Assembly (NCBI GenBank): GCA_033557465.1
Contig: CM066035.1
Span: forward strand, 248,018,869-248,082,868
Length of the DNA stretch: 64,000 bases
Source: Ichthyophis bannanicus
Lineage: Eukaryota > Chordata > Amphibia > Gymnophiona > Ichthyophiidae
Reading direction: 5' to 3'
How positions within the stretch are numbered: position 1 is the stretch's first letter; the number at the start of each line of letters is the position of its first letter. This document shows positions 33,001 through 42,245 of the stretch, in pieces. The notes under the pieces are model-generated. The model searched no databases, had not been told where the DNA came from, and was given only the letters and a program-made list of their open reading frames with translations. The position numbers and the translations under genes were made by a program.

Positions 33001-34879
33001 CTTGGGGGCCTTCTGCCTACGGGATCCATTACCCTGACCCTTAGCCGGCTGTCCCTGATGGGAAGCTGCTGAGGTATGAAATTGAGGGTGGTGTTGTTTA
33101 TATGCAGACACCTTCCTCGGGTAAAAGGGCTTTTTCCCCGAGCCCTTCCTCTTCTGTGAAGGGGCAGAGGTATTTCTGGATAGGCGAGTTCTGGTGAGAG
33201 TTTCGGACTCGAGCTCCGCAGCCTTCTCAGCCATGGGCTTGCCGAAGAGGTTGTCACCTCTGCATGGGACATTGACCAACTTGTCCTGCACCCATGGCTC
33301 TAGGTCGGATTAATGAAGCCAAGCCTGATGGCGAGCACCGATGCCGGCTCCGGCTACTCGAGCCGATGCTTCGAAACCATCGTAGGCTGCTCGAGAAATA
33401 AACTTCGAGCACTCTCGAATACCCGTGGACAAGGCCTGGAACCTCTGCAAAGGTTCCTCGGAGAGCCCGCAGAGAACCCGGCAATTTCTTTTGCCAGGTC
33501 TCGGAGATACATGCCCATATATAGCTGGTATGTCTGGACTCGGCAAGCCAGCATAGAGCCCTGGAAGCACTTCCTACCGAGGGCATCCAGGTTCCGGGCC
33601 TCCTTACCCGGAGGCACCGAGGAGTGCATCTTCTGACTCTTAGGTCGATGCATGGCCGATTCCACCACCATAGAGTGGTGCGGCAGCTGTGCCTTCTGGA
33701 ACCCGGGGCTCTTGCGGACTCGATACATCGAATCGACCCGCTTGCTTAACACCGGCGTCGAGGCCGGGCACTCCCACATGCGGAAGAGCAGCCTCTCCAG
33801 CATCGGAGGAACCGGTACCGTAAAGGCCTCCTTCGGGGGAGAGTCATACTGGAGGGCCTCGAGCTCTTCGACTCCTCTTCCGGGTCCGCGGGGAAGGCCA
33901 ACGCCTTGGCCATGTCCCTCACGAAATCGGAGAACCGGGTATCCTCGGGGGGAGACCATCTCCGAGGCTCCGACTCGGGTGAGTCGGAGGGGACGCACCG
34001 AGTCTGAAAAGAACCGGGTGACTCGTCCTCCTTCGTGTCCCAGCCCGACTCCTCCGAGGAGGAATCGCGTGGCTCCATGTGGGCGGGTGCTGAGGACCTC
34101 TGCCCCGACGCTGAGGCTGGCGTTGATGACCTTGGTCCCGAATGGGAGGCCGAGGGAGACCTTGTCCGAGGATCGACTTGAGCTCGAATCGACTAGAGGA
34201 TCGGCTCGGCCTCCGGGGTTGACTTGGACGTCGACGTCCCGGTGGTCGGGGCAGATGCGCGGGCGAGGCCAGCCATCAATGCCCGCTGCTGGTCCATGAA
34301 GGCAGCGATACTGCTCTCCAAGGTCGTCAATCTGAGACCAAACTCAGAAGACCCCGCAGCCGCCGACTCGGGCCCCGACAGCATTGGGCCCAACAACGGC
34401 ATCCTCGGAGGTGAGTCCAAGAGGACGACAGTACTCACGTGACCAGTAGGCTCCACTTTGAGACGAAGATGCTTCGCAGGCCTTTCCGCCTCTGAGGACC
34501 CAGGGCAGCTGACGGGGCTATGCGACCTGGCCCTCGAGGAACCAGGAGCGTCCTCCGGCGCCGCCCTCGCGGGTTTCTCCTTCCAACGATGTTCCCGGCC
34601 GGGAGACCCCCACTCAGAGGAACTCCGACGGTGCTCGGGGCCGGAGTCCCGAGATGTCGAAGCCTCTGATGAGGTCCGGGCCCGACCGGACGCTGAGTCA
34701 GAGAAGATTCGCTCCTTTTGTGACTGCCGACTCCTCAACACCTTCGGGGACATTTTGTTGCACGGACAACTCACCGAGTCATGGTTGGATCCGAGGCAAC
34801 GGAGGCAGCAGTCATGTGTGTCGATAAGAGACATAAGTCTGGTACAGCGATCACACTTTTTAAACCCACTGGCAGCCAT
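32959..34879 (-). pseudogene. D3 gag-like gene, broken
   Basis: The start at 34879 gives MAASGFKKCDRC then CCLRCLGSNHDSVSC, the Cys motif shared with D1, D2 and D6. It runs open to 34193 (RQSQKERIFSDSASGRARTS and other Ser/Arg/Pro-rich sequence). Frameshifts then lead through 33746-34078, 33354-33998 (SPGFQKAQLPHHSMVVESAM, PPGKEARNLDALGRK) and 33254-33586 (AGAGIGARHQAWLH). The final block 32959-33291 has LVNVPCRGDNLFGKP and a Lys-rich tail. Presumed structural protein. Confidence 0.78.
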
Positions 34880-35119
34880 AGGGGGAAAAAGGGCCCCTGT
34901 GAGGTCAAAAGACCATGCTGCTAGTGAAAGAGAAAAAAAAGTGTCGGGAACGCCAGTTATCAAAGAAAAAAACCAAAAAAGCGAACGGCCTCGATATAGG
35001 AGTTATCGAGGCCGGGCAGGAAAAGGACACGCGTCGATCGAGAAAAATAAAACCAAAAAAAAAATCAACTTCTTCAGCGGTGATCACAAACTACGTCTGT
35101 AGGGCTCCGCGGAAAAAAG

Positions 35120-35285
35120 AAGACTGAGCAAGATGGCACCCTTGGGCGGGAAGGGGACCGCGCATGCGCGCTGCAATTCCCAAAGGCTTTCTTCGAAAGC
35201 TGGGGAAAATTGCTCCGCGAGGGCTCCGTCGGCGCCGACGTCACCCATAAGTGAGGACTGACTTCCTGCTTGGTCCTGGAGAATA
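35120..35285. repeat. D3 right inverted terminal repeat
   Basis: Partner of 29489-29679; ends TTCCTGCTTGGTCCTGGAG followed by AATAG. Confidence 0.9.
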
Positions 35286-35629
35286 GATTGTCCAAATTAG
35301 GCAAAATGCGTTCAACTTAAACAGTATAAATTTTACTTTCTCGTAATTTCGTCACAATGTTATTCGTAGAGCAAGAACTGATTTCCGAGGTCTCAGACTT
35401 TCTTGTAGCAAAACTAGCAAACTCACGTCTAGCTATAATTGCTGAATCGCATCAATGACCTCTATATTGGAAAACAGTACTATGCTTTTTTTCAAAGCTA
35501 GTGTTACCACAAACAGATAAATTACTGCTTCGTAACTTAGCAAATTGTGATATCAAAAAAATAAAAAATCATTCCGTCACTTAGCTTCCAAAAATCTCCG
35601 CTGTGCTTATCTTCCATCACAAAGATCCC

Positions 35630-35693
35630 GATCCCGATGCTCTTACGGGGCACCTCTGAGGCGTTTCATTGCCTACAGTTTCTTCAGGGGATC
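35630..35693 (-). ncRNA. Hammerhead-ribozyme-like motif in Penelope repeat (left copy)
   Basis: On the minus strand GATCCC pairs with GGGATC (stem I) around CTGAAGA (fits CUGANGA), a short stem II, GAAAC, a longer arm and GCATC. The core GAAA is intact, but the stem next to the cleavage site has G changed to A (ATC where the right copy has GTC). Penelope elements are known to carry hammerhead motifs in their terminal repeats. Self-cleavage here is doubtful because of that change. Confidence 0.5.
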
Positions 35694-36073
35694 ATAATCC
35701 TAATTCCTTCAAAGTGCTCTATAAAATAAATGTGACAATTTTCTTCATGCTATATGATCAAAAACTTCCCATACAATAAAATATAAAATGTGAATTAAAA
35801 CTAAGTATATCCTTCATTTAACTTACTAACTCTTGATGCCGCCCGCGTTGTAACAAACTTGTGAATGCTTTCATTATGGGCTGACCAGCCTCCACGAAAA
35901 AACGCCGCGCATGCGGGTTGCCTCCTAGTTGTAACTTTTATAACCCCGAACTTGACCTGTGGTACGCAATCACTTGCTAGATAATAGGAGTCTCTCCAAG
36001 TGTCAGTGATTCTCCAAACGGGTTGCAGGCAATCTGTTTACAATCCGCAATGATCTTACTTGCCGTCTGTACT

Positions 36074-37356
36074 TCACGTGCAGGCCCCCCAGTCTATATC
36101 AATATTCAGTCCCGAAGGAATCACCGTGTTTAGTCTAAAAATCCATTGTTGTTCTCTCTTTAAAAGGGTTTCTTCCAACGTCTTCCCTCCAACGCCTCCT
36201 GTCACTTGCTCAATCACTGTGCATCTTAATTGAAAAAAGGTATGACTGTTCTCCAAACAGTGTGGGACAAGTGGTGCTTCCAGTCTTGCACATTTCAGAC
36301 GGCTTTTGTGCTCTCTCAGCCTTGTCCTTAATGAACGTGATGTTTTTCCAATATACCAGAGGCTGCAAGGACATTTGATCCCATATACTACTGTTCTCGA
36401 TTCACAATTAGTATGCGTCCGAAACTGATACTTAACTTTTCTATATGCAAATGTGGAAGACTCCAACATTAATGGACACATTTCACAGTGGCCACATTGT
36501 TTATGACTACCACTAATCTCCTGTGGTACTAGAGGGGGAAGGGCCGCCGGACTCAATCTATCTTTCAATGTGCGTCCTCTCCGCCATACACATCTGATAC
36601 GTTTATCCATTAAACCGGGAATCACGCTAAGAACATTTTCATGCTTTTTAATTTTTTTTTGTATAGAATTACTGAGTGGCAAAAATCCTGTCACCAGATT
36701 TATATGAGTCTGATCGAATAGGGACTGCTTTTCCCCAGAGGTGTCTCTCAGTGGAAGAGGCCGATGGTTGTATAGCGCTCCTTTATAAGCCCGTGACACT
36801 ATTTTGTAGGGATAACCCCTATTAAGAAAATGTCTTGTAAGTTGTTTTGCCTGTCGCTTGAAGTCTTCTGTGTCTGAGCAGTTTCTACGAAAATGTAGGA
36901 ATCTGATAGCCAGTGGGATTCAAAATAACCCATATAAAAATTGGCTATAGATGGAGCGCAGGTCGCTCCCATCACAATCCCTGCTATTTGCTTATATAAT
37001 ATGCCTTCAAATTCAAAATAATTTTGGCAAATAGCCAATCGTGCTAGTGATAGCAGAAACTCAGTGTGTGAAGCTGAAAGATCTGTTCTTAATGAAAGGG
37101 TGGATTGAACCGTGGATATAGCAGCGTTTTGTGGTATATTCGTGTACAAAGATACCACATCCATGGTGACCAATAAAGTATCCAAATCCTCCGACCACAC
37201 TGCCATATCCTTCACTAATCTCAAAAATTGCGTGGTATCACGTAAATATGAAGGAATTGTAGGCAACAGAGGGCGCATAAAAGAGTCTAAATAAATAGAC
37301 AGTGGCTCTAATATACTTCCTTTCGTTGACACTATCGGTCGTCCACCGGAAAGCAA
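36074..37356 (-). pseudogene. Penelope RT + GIY-YIG protein, left copy
   Basis: 37356-36799 holds reverse transcriptase sequence GRPIVSTKGSILEPLS, TMDVVSLYTNIPQ and IVMGATCAPSIANFYMGYFE. Right after GYFESHWL a deletion removes the catalytic YxDD part and shifts the frame, joining to FRRNCSDTEDFKRQAK. 36799-36074 is open and holds the linker (RIRCVWRRGRTLKDRL), Cys cluster and GIY-YIG nuclease (YGIKCPCSLWYIGKTSRSL, RTRLREHKSRL), ending in GACT. The protein normally makes a nick and copies the element's RNA at that site. This copy is dead for reverse transcription, but the nuclease domain is open. Confidence 0.88.
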
Positions 37357-37362
37357 TGGATC

Positions 37363-38240
37363 GGAATGCTCTGTTACATTTCACGAGCAAGCACCCGAGA
37401 AAACAGAAAGAAGGGCTTCCTTTTTCGCAATTCCTACGTTTTCGTAGAAACTGCTCAGACACAGAAGACTTCAAGCGACAGGCAAAACACCTTACAAGAA
37501 ATTTTCTTAATAGGGGTTATCCCTACAAAATAGTGTCACGGGCTTATAAAAGAGCGCTATACAACCATCGGCCTCTTCTACTGAGAGACACCTCTGGGGA
37601 AAAGCAGTCCCTATTCGATCAGACTCATATAAATCTGGTGACAGAGTTTTTCTATACAAAAAATAATTAAAAAGCATGAAAATGTTCTTAGCGTGATTCC
37701 CGGTTTAATGGATAAACGTATCAGATGTGTATGGCGGAGAGGACGCACATTGAAAGATAGATTGAGTCCGGCGGCCCTTCCCCCTCTAGTACCACAGGAG
37801 ATTAGTGGTAGTCATAAACAATGTGGCCACTGTGAAATGTGTCCATTAATGTTGGAGTCTTCCACATTTGCATATAGAAAAGTTAAGTATCAGTTTCGGA
37901 CGCATACTAATTGTGAATCGAGAACAGTATATGGGATCAAATGTCCTTGCAGCCTCTGGTATATTGGAAAAACATCACGTTCATTAAGGACAAGGCTGAG
38001 AGAGCACAAAAGCCGTCTGAAATGTGCAAGACTGGAAGCACCACTTGTCCCACACTGTTGGAGAAAAGTCATACCTTTTTTCAATTAAGATGCACAGTGA
38101 TTGAGCAAGTGACAGGTGGCGTTGGAGGGAAAACGTTGGAAGAAACCCTTTTAAAGAGAGAACAACAATGGATTTTTAGACTAAACATGGTGATTCCTTC
38201 GGGGCTGAATATTGATATAGACTGGGGGGCCTGCACGTGA
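37363..38240 (+). pseudogene. Penelope RT tail + GIY-YIG protein, right copy
   Basis: The reading frame from about 37363 gives FLRFRRNCSDTEDFKRQAKH, then GYPYKIVSRAYKRALYNHRP, with a break near 37665. The next block 37693-38088 has QCGHCEMCPLM and YGIKCPCSLWYIGKTSRSL. One T is missing near 38058 compared with the left copy, which shifts the end into 37941-38240 (TFFQLRCTVIEQVTGGVGGK to GACT). Another three bases are missing in VVYG. It has no reverse transcriptase core. Confidence 0.85.
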
Positions 38241-38620
38241 AGTACAGACGGCAAGTAAGATCATTGCGGATTGTAAACAGATTGCCTGCAACCCGTTTGG
38301 AGAATCACTGACACTTGGAGAGACTCCTATTATCTAGCAAGTGATTGCATACCACAGGTCAAGTTCGGGGTTATAAAAGTTACAACTAGGAGGCAACCCG
38401 CATGTGCGGCGTTTTTTCGTGGAGGCTGGTCAGCCCATAATGAAAGCATTCACAAGTTTGTTACAACGCGGGCGGCATCAAGAGTTAGTAAGTTAAATGA
38501 AGGATATACTTAGTTTTAATTCACATTTTATATTTTAGTGTATGGGAAGTTTTTGATCATATAGCATGAAGAAAATTGTCACATTTATTTTATAGAGCAC
38601 TTTGAAGGAATTAGGATTAT

Positions 38621-38684
38621 GATCCCCTGAAGAAACTGTAGGCAGTTAAACGCCTCAGAGGTGCCCCGTAAGAGCGTCGGGATC
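38621..38684 (+). ncRNA. Hammerhead-ribozyme-like motif in Penelope repeat (right copy)
   Basis: GATCCC/GGGATC form stem I around CTGAAGA. The expected GAAAC reads TAAAC (G lost), while the cleavage-side arm reads GAGCGTC, better than in the left copy. Each copy has damaged a different part of the same fold. Confidence 0.5.
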
Positions 38685-39010
38685 GGGATCTTTGTGATGG
38701 AAGATAAGCACAGCGGAGATTTTTGGAAGCTAAGTGACGGAATGATTTTTTTGTTTTTTTGATATCACAATTTGCTAAGTCACGAAGCAGTAATTTATCT
38801 GTTTGTGGTAACACTAGCTGTGAAAAAAAGCATAGTACTGTTTTCCAATATAGAGGTCATTGATGCGATTCAGCAATTATAGCTAGACGTGAGTCTGCAA
38901 GTTTTGCTACAAGAAAGTCCGAGACCTCGGAATTCAGTTCTTGCTCTACGAATAACATTGTGACGAAATTACGAGAAAGTAAAATTTATACTGTTTAAGT
39001 TGAACGCATC

Positions 39011-39199
39011 TTGCCTAATTTGGATATAAACGTTCAAAAAGAGACCGAATAGTCAGTATCTTTACAACATAGAAAGACAATAAATTGCAACAAATCAGGC
39101 AGGCAATTTTAAACAAGTTACTGTAGCTGTTTAGTGCAGCCCACTGTATTCTTGAAAACCTATTTGGGAAGTGCATTGTATCTGCAGTAATCGAGCTCC
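39011..39199. other. Short unassigned gap between Penelope and LINE
   Basis: No gene or repeat recognised. Confidence 0.5.
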
Positions 39200-40480
39200 A
39201 AATTAATGCAGATTTTAATATTATTTTATTTCTTAACATTTACTGGACCGCTTTTCAATACATGTGAAAGCTGTTTACAATGTAAAAGATAGTAAAAATA
39301 TGTCTTTAGGACATTAAAAAAATAGTTCAACTTAGATTGGCAGATGGGGAAGGCAAGGGAGTAATCGAAAGTGTGCATAGGAGAGGCAATATCTTGAGGC
39401 TAATTATTTCAGAGGATATACTGTCATCTAAGTACCCTCCGGAAGCCTGTGAGAAAAAGGTTTTGAGGTTTGATTTGACTAAAGGGGTAAGGTTTTCCAG
39501 AGTTATTGAAGCTGTGCAGAAATAAGCATTACCACCAAAAGATTGAATAAGAATAGCCAAGGACTGATAACAAGATTTAAGAGGGGAGGTGAGAGAATAG
39601 CATCTGAGGCACTCCACAGTTTAGTGAATGAATGGGAGAGGTTATGGAATTGAAAAGAACTCAAAAGTATCTGTCAGTAAGAAAAGAGGTGGACCAGTGG
39701 AGGACGGTACTTACAATGCCTAGGTCAGCTACTCTTTGGAACAGCAAGAGGATGGTCTATTAAGTTGAAAGTGGCTGTGAGGTCCAAAAGATAAGAGCAG
39801 CATGACCATGGTCAAGGACAATGTGAATGTCATTTAGCATTACTACTACTGAACATTTGTATAGCGCTACAAGACGTATGTAGTACTGCAGAGACAAAAT
39901 GGAGGTAGGCTTAGTTTCTGTACTAAAACCGAAGCAAAAAGCTAACTGTTTTGGATGTAAGGCATTTGAGACCTATATGTTGAGGTAACTGAATGGAGAG
40001 AATTGTTTCAGTTAATTTTGATAGAAATGCAAGACTAGAGATCGGTTTGTAATTTGAGGGGGGTCAAGAGGGTCAAGATTAGGAAATTTTAGTTTGGGTA
40101 CTACAACAGCGTGTTTCCAAAGAGAGATCATTTCACTAGATGCAAGAGAACTTTCAACCACAATGCAGATGACAGAAATTAAACATAATGCAAGATCTTT
40201 GAGAAGCCAGGTGAGTACAGGATCAAAAGGGAAAGTTGTGGGTCGCTAGAGTTTCGGTAATCAGAAATGAAGTGGACTCGTTGAAAAGGGACCAGGTAGA
40301 GGAATAGGGTAGGGGAAGGGTCTAAAAGTGTAAGTAAGGATCTTGATTTAAAAGAAAAAAAAAAAAAGGATTACAAGATGATCAACAGCTGGGACATGAA
40401 TGGGGAGCTGGTGAGATTCAAGATGAATGTTGAAAAGATTTTGAGAGTAATTGCTGTGACTGTGATGCCAGATGATATAT
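39200..40480 (-). mobile_element. Decayed L2-group LINE
   Basis: In pieces, the minus strand reads VVPKLKFPNLDPLDPPQITN (about 40100), GFSTETKPT, IHIVLDHGHAAL, VSTVLHWSTSFLTDRYF and LNCGVPQMLFSHLP, and then a tail near 39500. This is the order of a LINE reverse transcriptase, with many stops and frameshifts. A fragment with GTATAGCGCTACAAGACGTA (about 39838-39900) is a small repeat inserted in it. The 3' part (about 39200-39300) has ACCGCTTTTCAATACATGTG, as in L2-type ends. Confidence 0.7.
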
Positions 40481-40570
40481 GATTGCCCTTCTGAAATAAT
40501 CTCACCAATCATAAGAAATGCCGGAAAGAACCGTTTATTCTACCAAGAAAATGTATTTATGAAAACCAAG

Positions 40571-40736
40571 AGGTAATTAGACCTTACCTGCTAATTATTG
40601 TTCCTGAAGGAACGACAGTCCAGTCCCTTAACTTCAGGGTTACGCAACCCTTCCAGCAGCTTGGAGGCTGAGCCCAACCTTTTTGGGGAGGAGCGGTATA
40701 TATACCACTGGTACCACCCACTCACTCCAGTAGCCT
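40571..40736. repeat. D4 left inverted terminal repeat
   Basis: Complement of 46575-46716 over most of its length: CAGTCCCTTAACTTCAGGG, TTACGCAACCCTTCCAGCAG, TTGGGGAGGAGCGG, TATATATA, CCACTGGTACCACCCACTCA. Confidence 0.9.
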
Positions 40737-41011
40737 AATGTAAAAGCAGACTTGACAAACCTATATAACTGAGAAACGGAAATGAATAAACTCAAGTCCA
40801 AAACCCTATAAAATAACTATTCAACTCTTTTTTTTTTTTTTTTAACAGGACTAGGTAGTAGGAGCTGAGGTTAAGGGAGGGAGGGAGGGAGAACTGCTAC
40901 CGCGCGGGCCTTTCCTCTCGCTTGACCCACCAGCGCAGCCTGAATCCGTCCTCGGGCCGTAGGCCCGCCTCTAAGAACGTCCGGAATGGCTAAAGAGCTA
41001 GGGAGGGGAAT

Positions 41012-41111
41012 AGGGACTGGACTGTCCGTTCCTTCAGGAACAATAATTAGCAGGTAAGGTCTAATTACCTCTTCCTTATCGTCACTCCAGTCCAGTCCCT
41101 TAACTTCAGGG
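41012..41111. repeat. D4 internal complementary region
   Basis: The left half is the complement of 40571-40626 (CCTTCAGGAACAATAATTAG, CAGGTAAGGTCTAATTACCT). The right half is the complement of 46680-46716 (TCCTTATCGTCACTCCAGTC, CCTTAACTTCAGGG). Confidence 0.92.
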
Positions 41112-41189
41112 AAGTACCAGAGCAGTACCCGCCCGGGTGGGATTCGCCATTCCGGAACGTAGCACTGCCTGCGCAAACCTGGAGTCCGC

Positions 41190-42245
41190 CGAACTCTGCA
41201 CGTCCAGCCTGTAGTGCTTGGTGAAGGAGTGCAGCGAGGACCAAGTTGCTGCCCTACAGATATCCAAAGGAGGAACTAGGCTGAACTCCGCCCAAGAGGT
41301 AGCCTGTGCTCACGTTGAGTGAGCGCGCAGGCCCCCTGGGACCTGTTTCCCCTTGAGAATATAGGCGGAGGCGATCGCCTCCCTGATCCATCTGGAAATA
41401 GAGGCCTTGGCTGCCGCCTCTCCCTTGTGAGGCCCTCCGAACTGCACAAAGAGTCGTTCTGATTTTCGGAAGGGCGCCGTGCGAGAGAGGTAACGCTTCA
41501 AGGCTCTGGGGACGTCGAGCAGGTAAAGCTTACTATCTCCTCCTCCCGGTCCCTCCGGAGAGAGAGTTGGGAGAGAGATGGACTGGTTAACGTGAAAGGG
41601 AGAGATCACCTTAGGCAAAAATGAAGGGACCGTCCGAAGGACTACCTTATCTCTGAGGAAGGACAGAAAGGGAGGCCGAGCAGACAGGGCTTGTAACTCG
41701 GAGACTCGTCTAGCTGAGCAAATGGCCACAGGAACACTGTCTTCAGCGTCAGGTCCTTCAAGGAGGCCCTCTTCAGAGGCTCAAAGGGTGCCGCGGCTAG
41801 GGTATTTAGTACCAGATTGAGGTCCCAAGGGGGGATGACCGATCTTCGTTGCGGTCGGAGCCGCCTGACAGCTTTCAAAAACCTGACCACGTCCGCATTG
41901 GCTCCCAGAGCTTTTCCGCCCACTTTGCCCCTGTAGCAAGCGATGGCCGCCAGCTGTACCCTCAAGGAGCTGTGGGCTAGACCCTTGTCGAGACCCGCTT
42001 GCAAAAATTCCAGCACCTCCGGGACCGAGGCTAACAGAGGATTCTTCCGGCGCTCCGTACACCATGCCTCGAAGATACGCCAAACTCTTACATAGGAGAG
42101 ACAGGTGGAGAGTTTCCTCGCGCTTAACATGGTTGCGATTACTGCCGGCGAATAGCCGCGCTTCAAGAGCCTCGCCCTTTCAATAGCCAAGCCGTAAGCG
42201 AGAATCGATCCACGTGCGGCATCAGAACCGGTCCTTGTTTGAGTA
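41190..42245 (-). pseudogene. D4 tyrosine recombinase, one frameshift and one stop
   Basis: It begins inside the end of pol at about 42245 with SILAYGLAIERARLLKRGYS, then STCLSYVRVWRIFEAWC, EVLEFLQAGLDKGLAHSSLR and VVRFLKAVRRLRPQRR. Near 41720 the frame shifts; the next block (41310-41729) has the first catalytic Arg in CSARRVSELQAL. The HxxR box reads AHST followed by TGA, where D5 has AHSTRA: the catalytic Arg codon CGA has become TGA, a CpG-decay type change. The Tyr (TKHYRLD) follows in the same frame near 41210. Role: integration of the circular DNA copy. Confidence 0.85.

Larger units (their letters stand above)
29489..35285 (-). mobile_element. D3: full-length DIRS-type retrotransposon with broken genes
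   Basis: Inverted ends are 29489-29679 and 35120-35285, with the ICR at 29761-29858. In element order it has gag (32959-34879), pol (31034-33000) and tyrosine recombinase (29996-31080). The ends (AGTAGTTACTCACCTGTAAC) are related to family A but form a distinct subfamily. All three genes carry frameshifts or stops, but catalytic motifs are largely kept. It lies in the MAL-like intron 2, next to the Penelope pair. Confidence 0.92.
35288..37360 (-). mobile_element. Penelope-like element, left copy, 5'-truncated with internal deletion
   Basis: The minus strand carries the second half of a Penelope reverse transcriptase, a linker with a Cys cluster (QCGHCEMCPLM) and a GIY-YIG endonuclease, followed by a 3' repeat with a hammerhead-like motif (35630-35693). 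It meets the right copy (37361-39010) head to head at about 37360. The two copies are inverted and almost identical from about 35300-36890 against 37430-39000. Confidence 0.9.
37361..39010 (+). mobile_element. Penelope-like element, right copy, 5'-truncated
   Basis: The plus strand starts within the late reverse transcriptase region (AMDRNALLHFTSKHPRKQ, where related elements have TYRKPTDRNALLH). It continues through linker, GIY-YIG domain and 3' repeat to about 39010 and is inverted relative to the left copy. The end region (TTGAACGCATC, TTGCCTAATTTGGAT) matches the complement of the left copy's end next to D3. Confidence 0.9.

Noticed and set aside
36799..37360. A complete Penelope gene in the left copy
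   Set aside because: The copy is 5'-truncated and has lost the YxDD region by an internal deletion.
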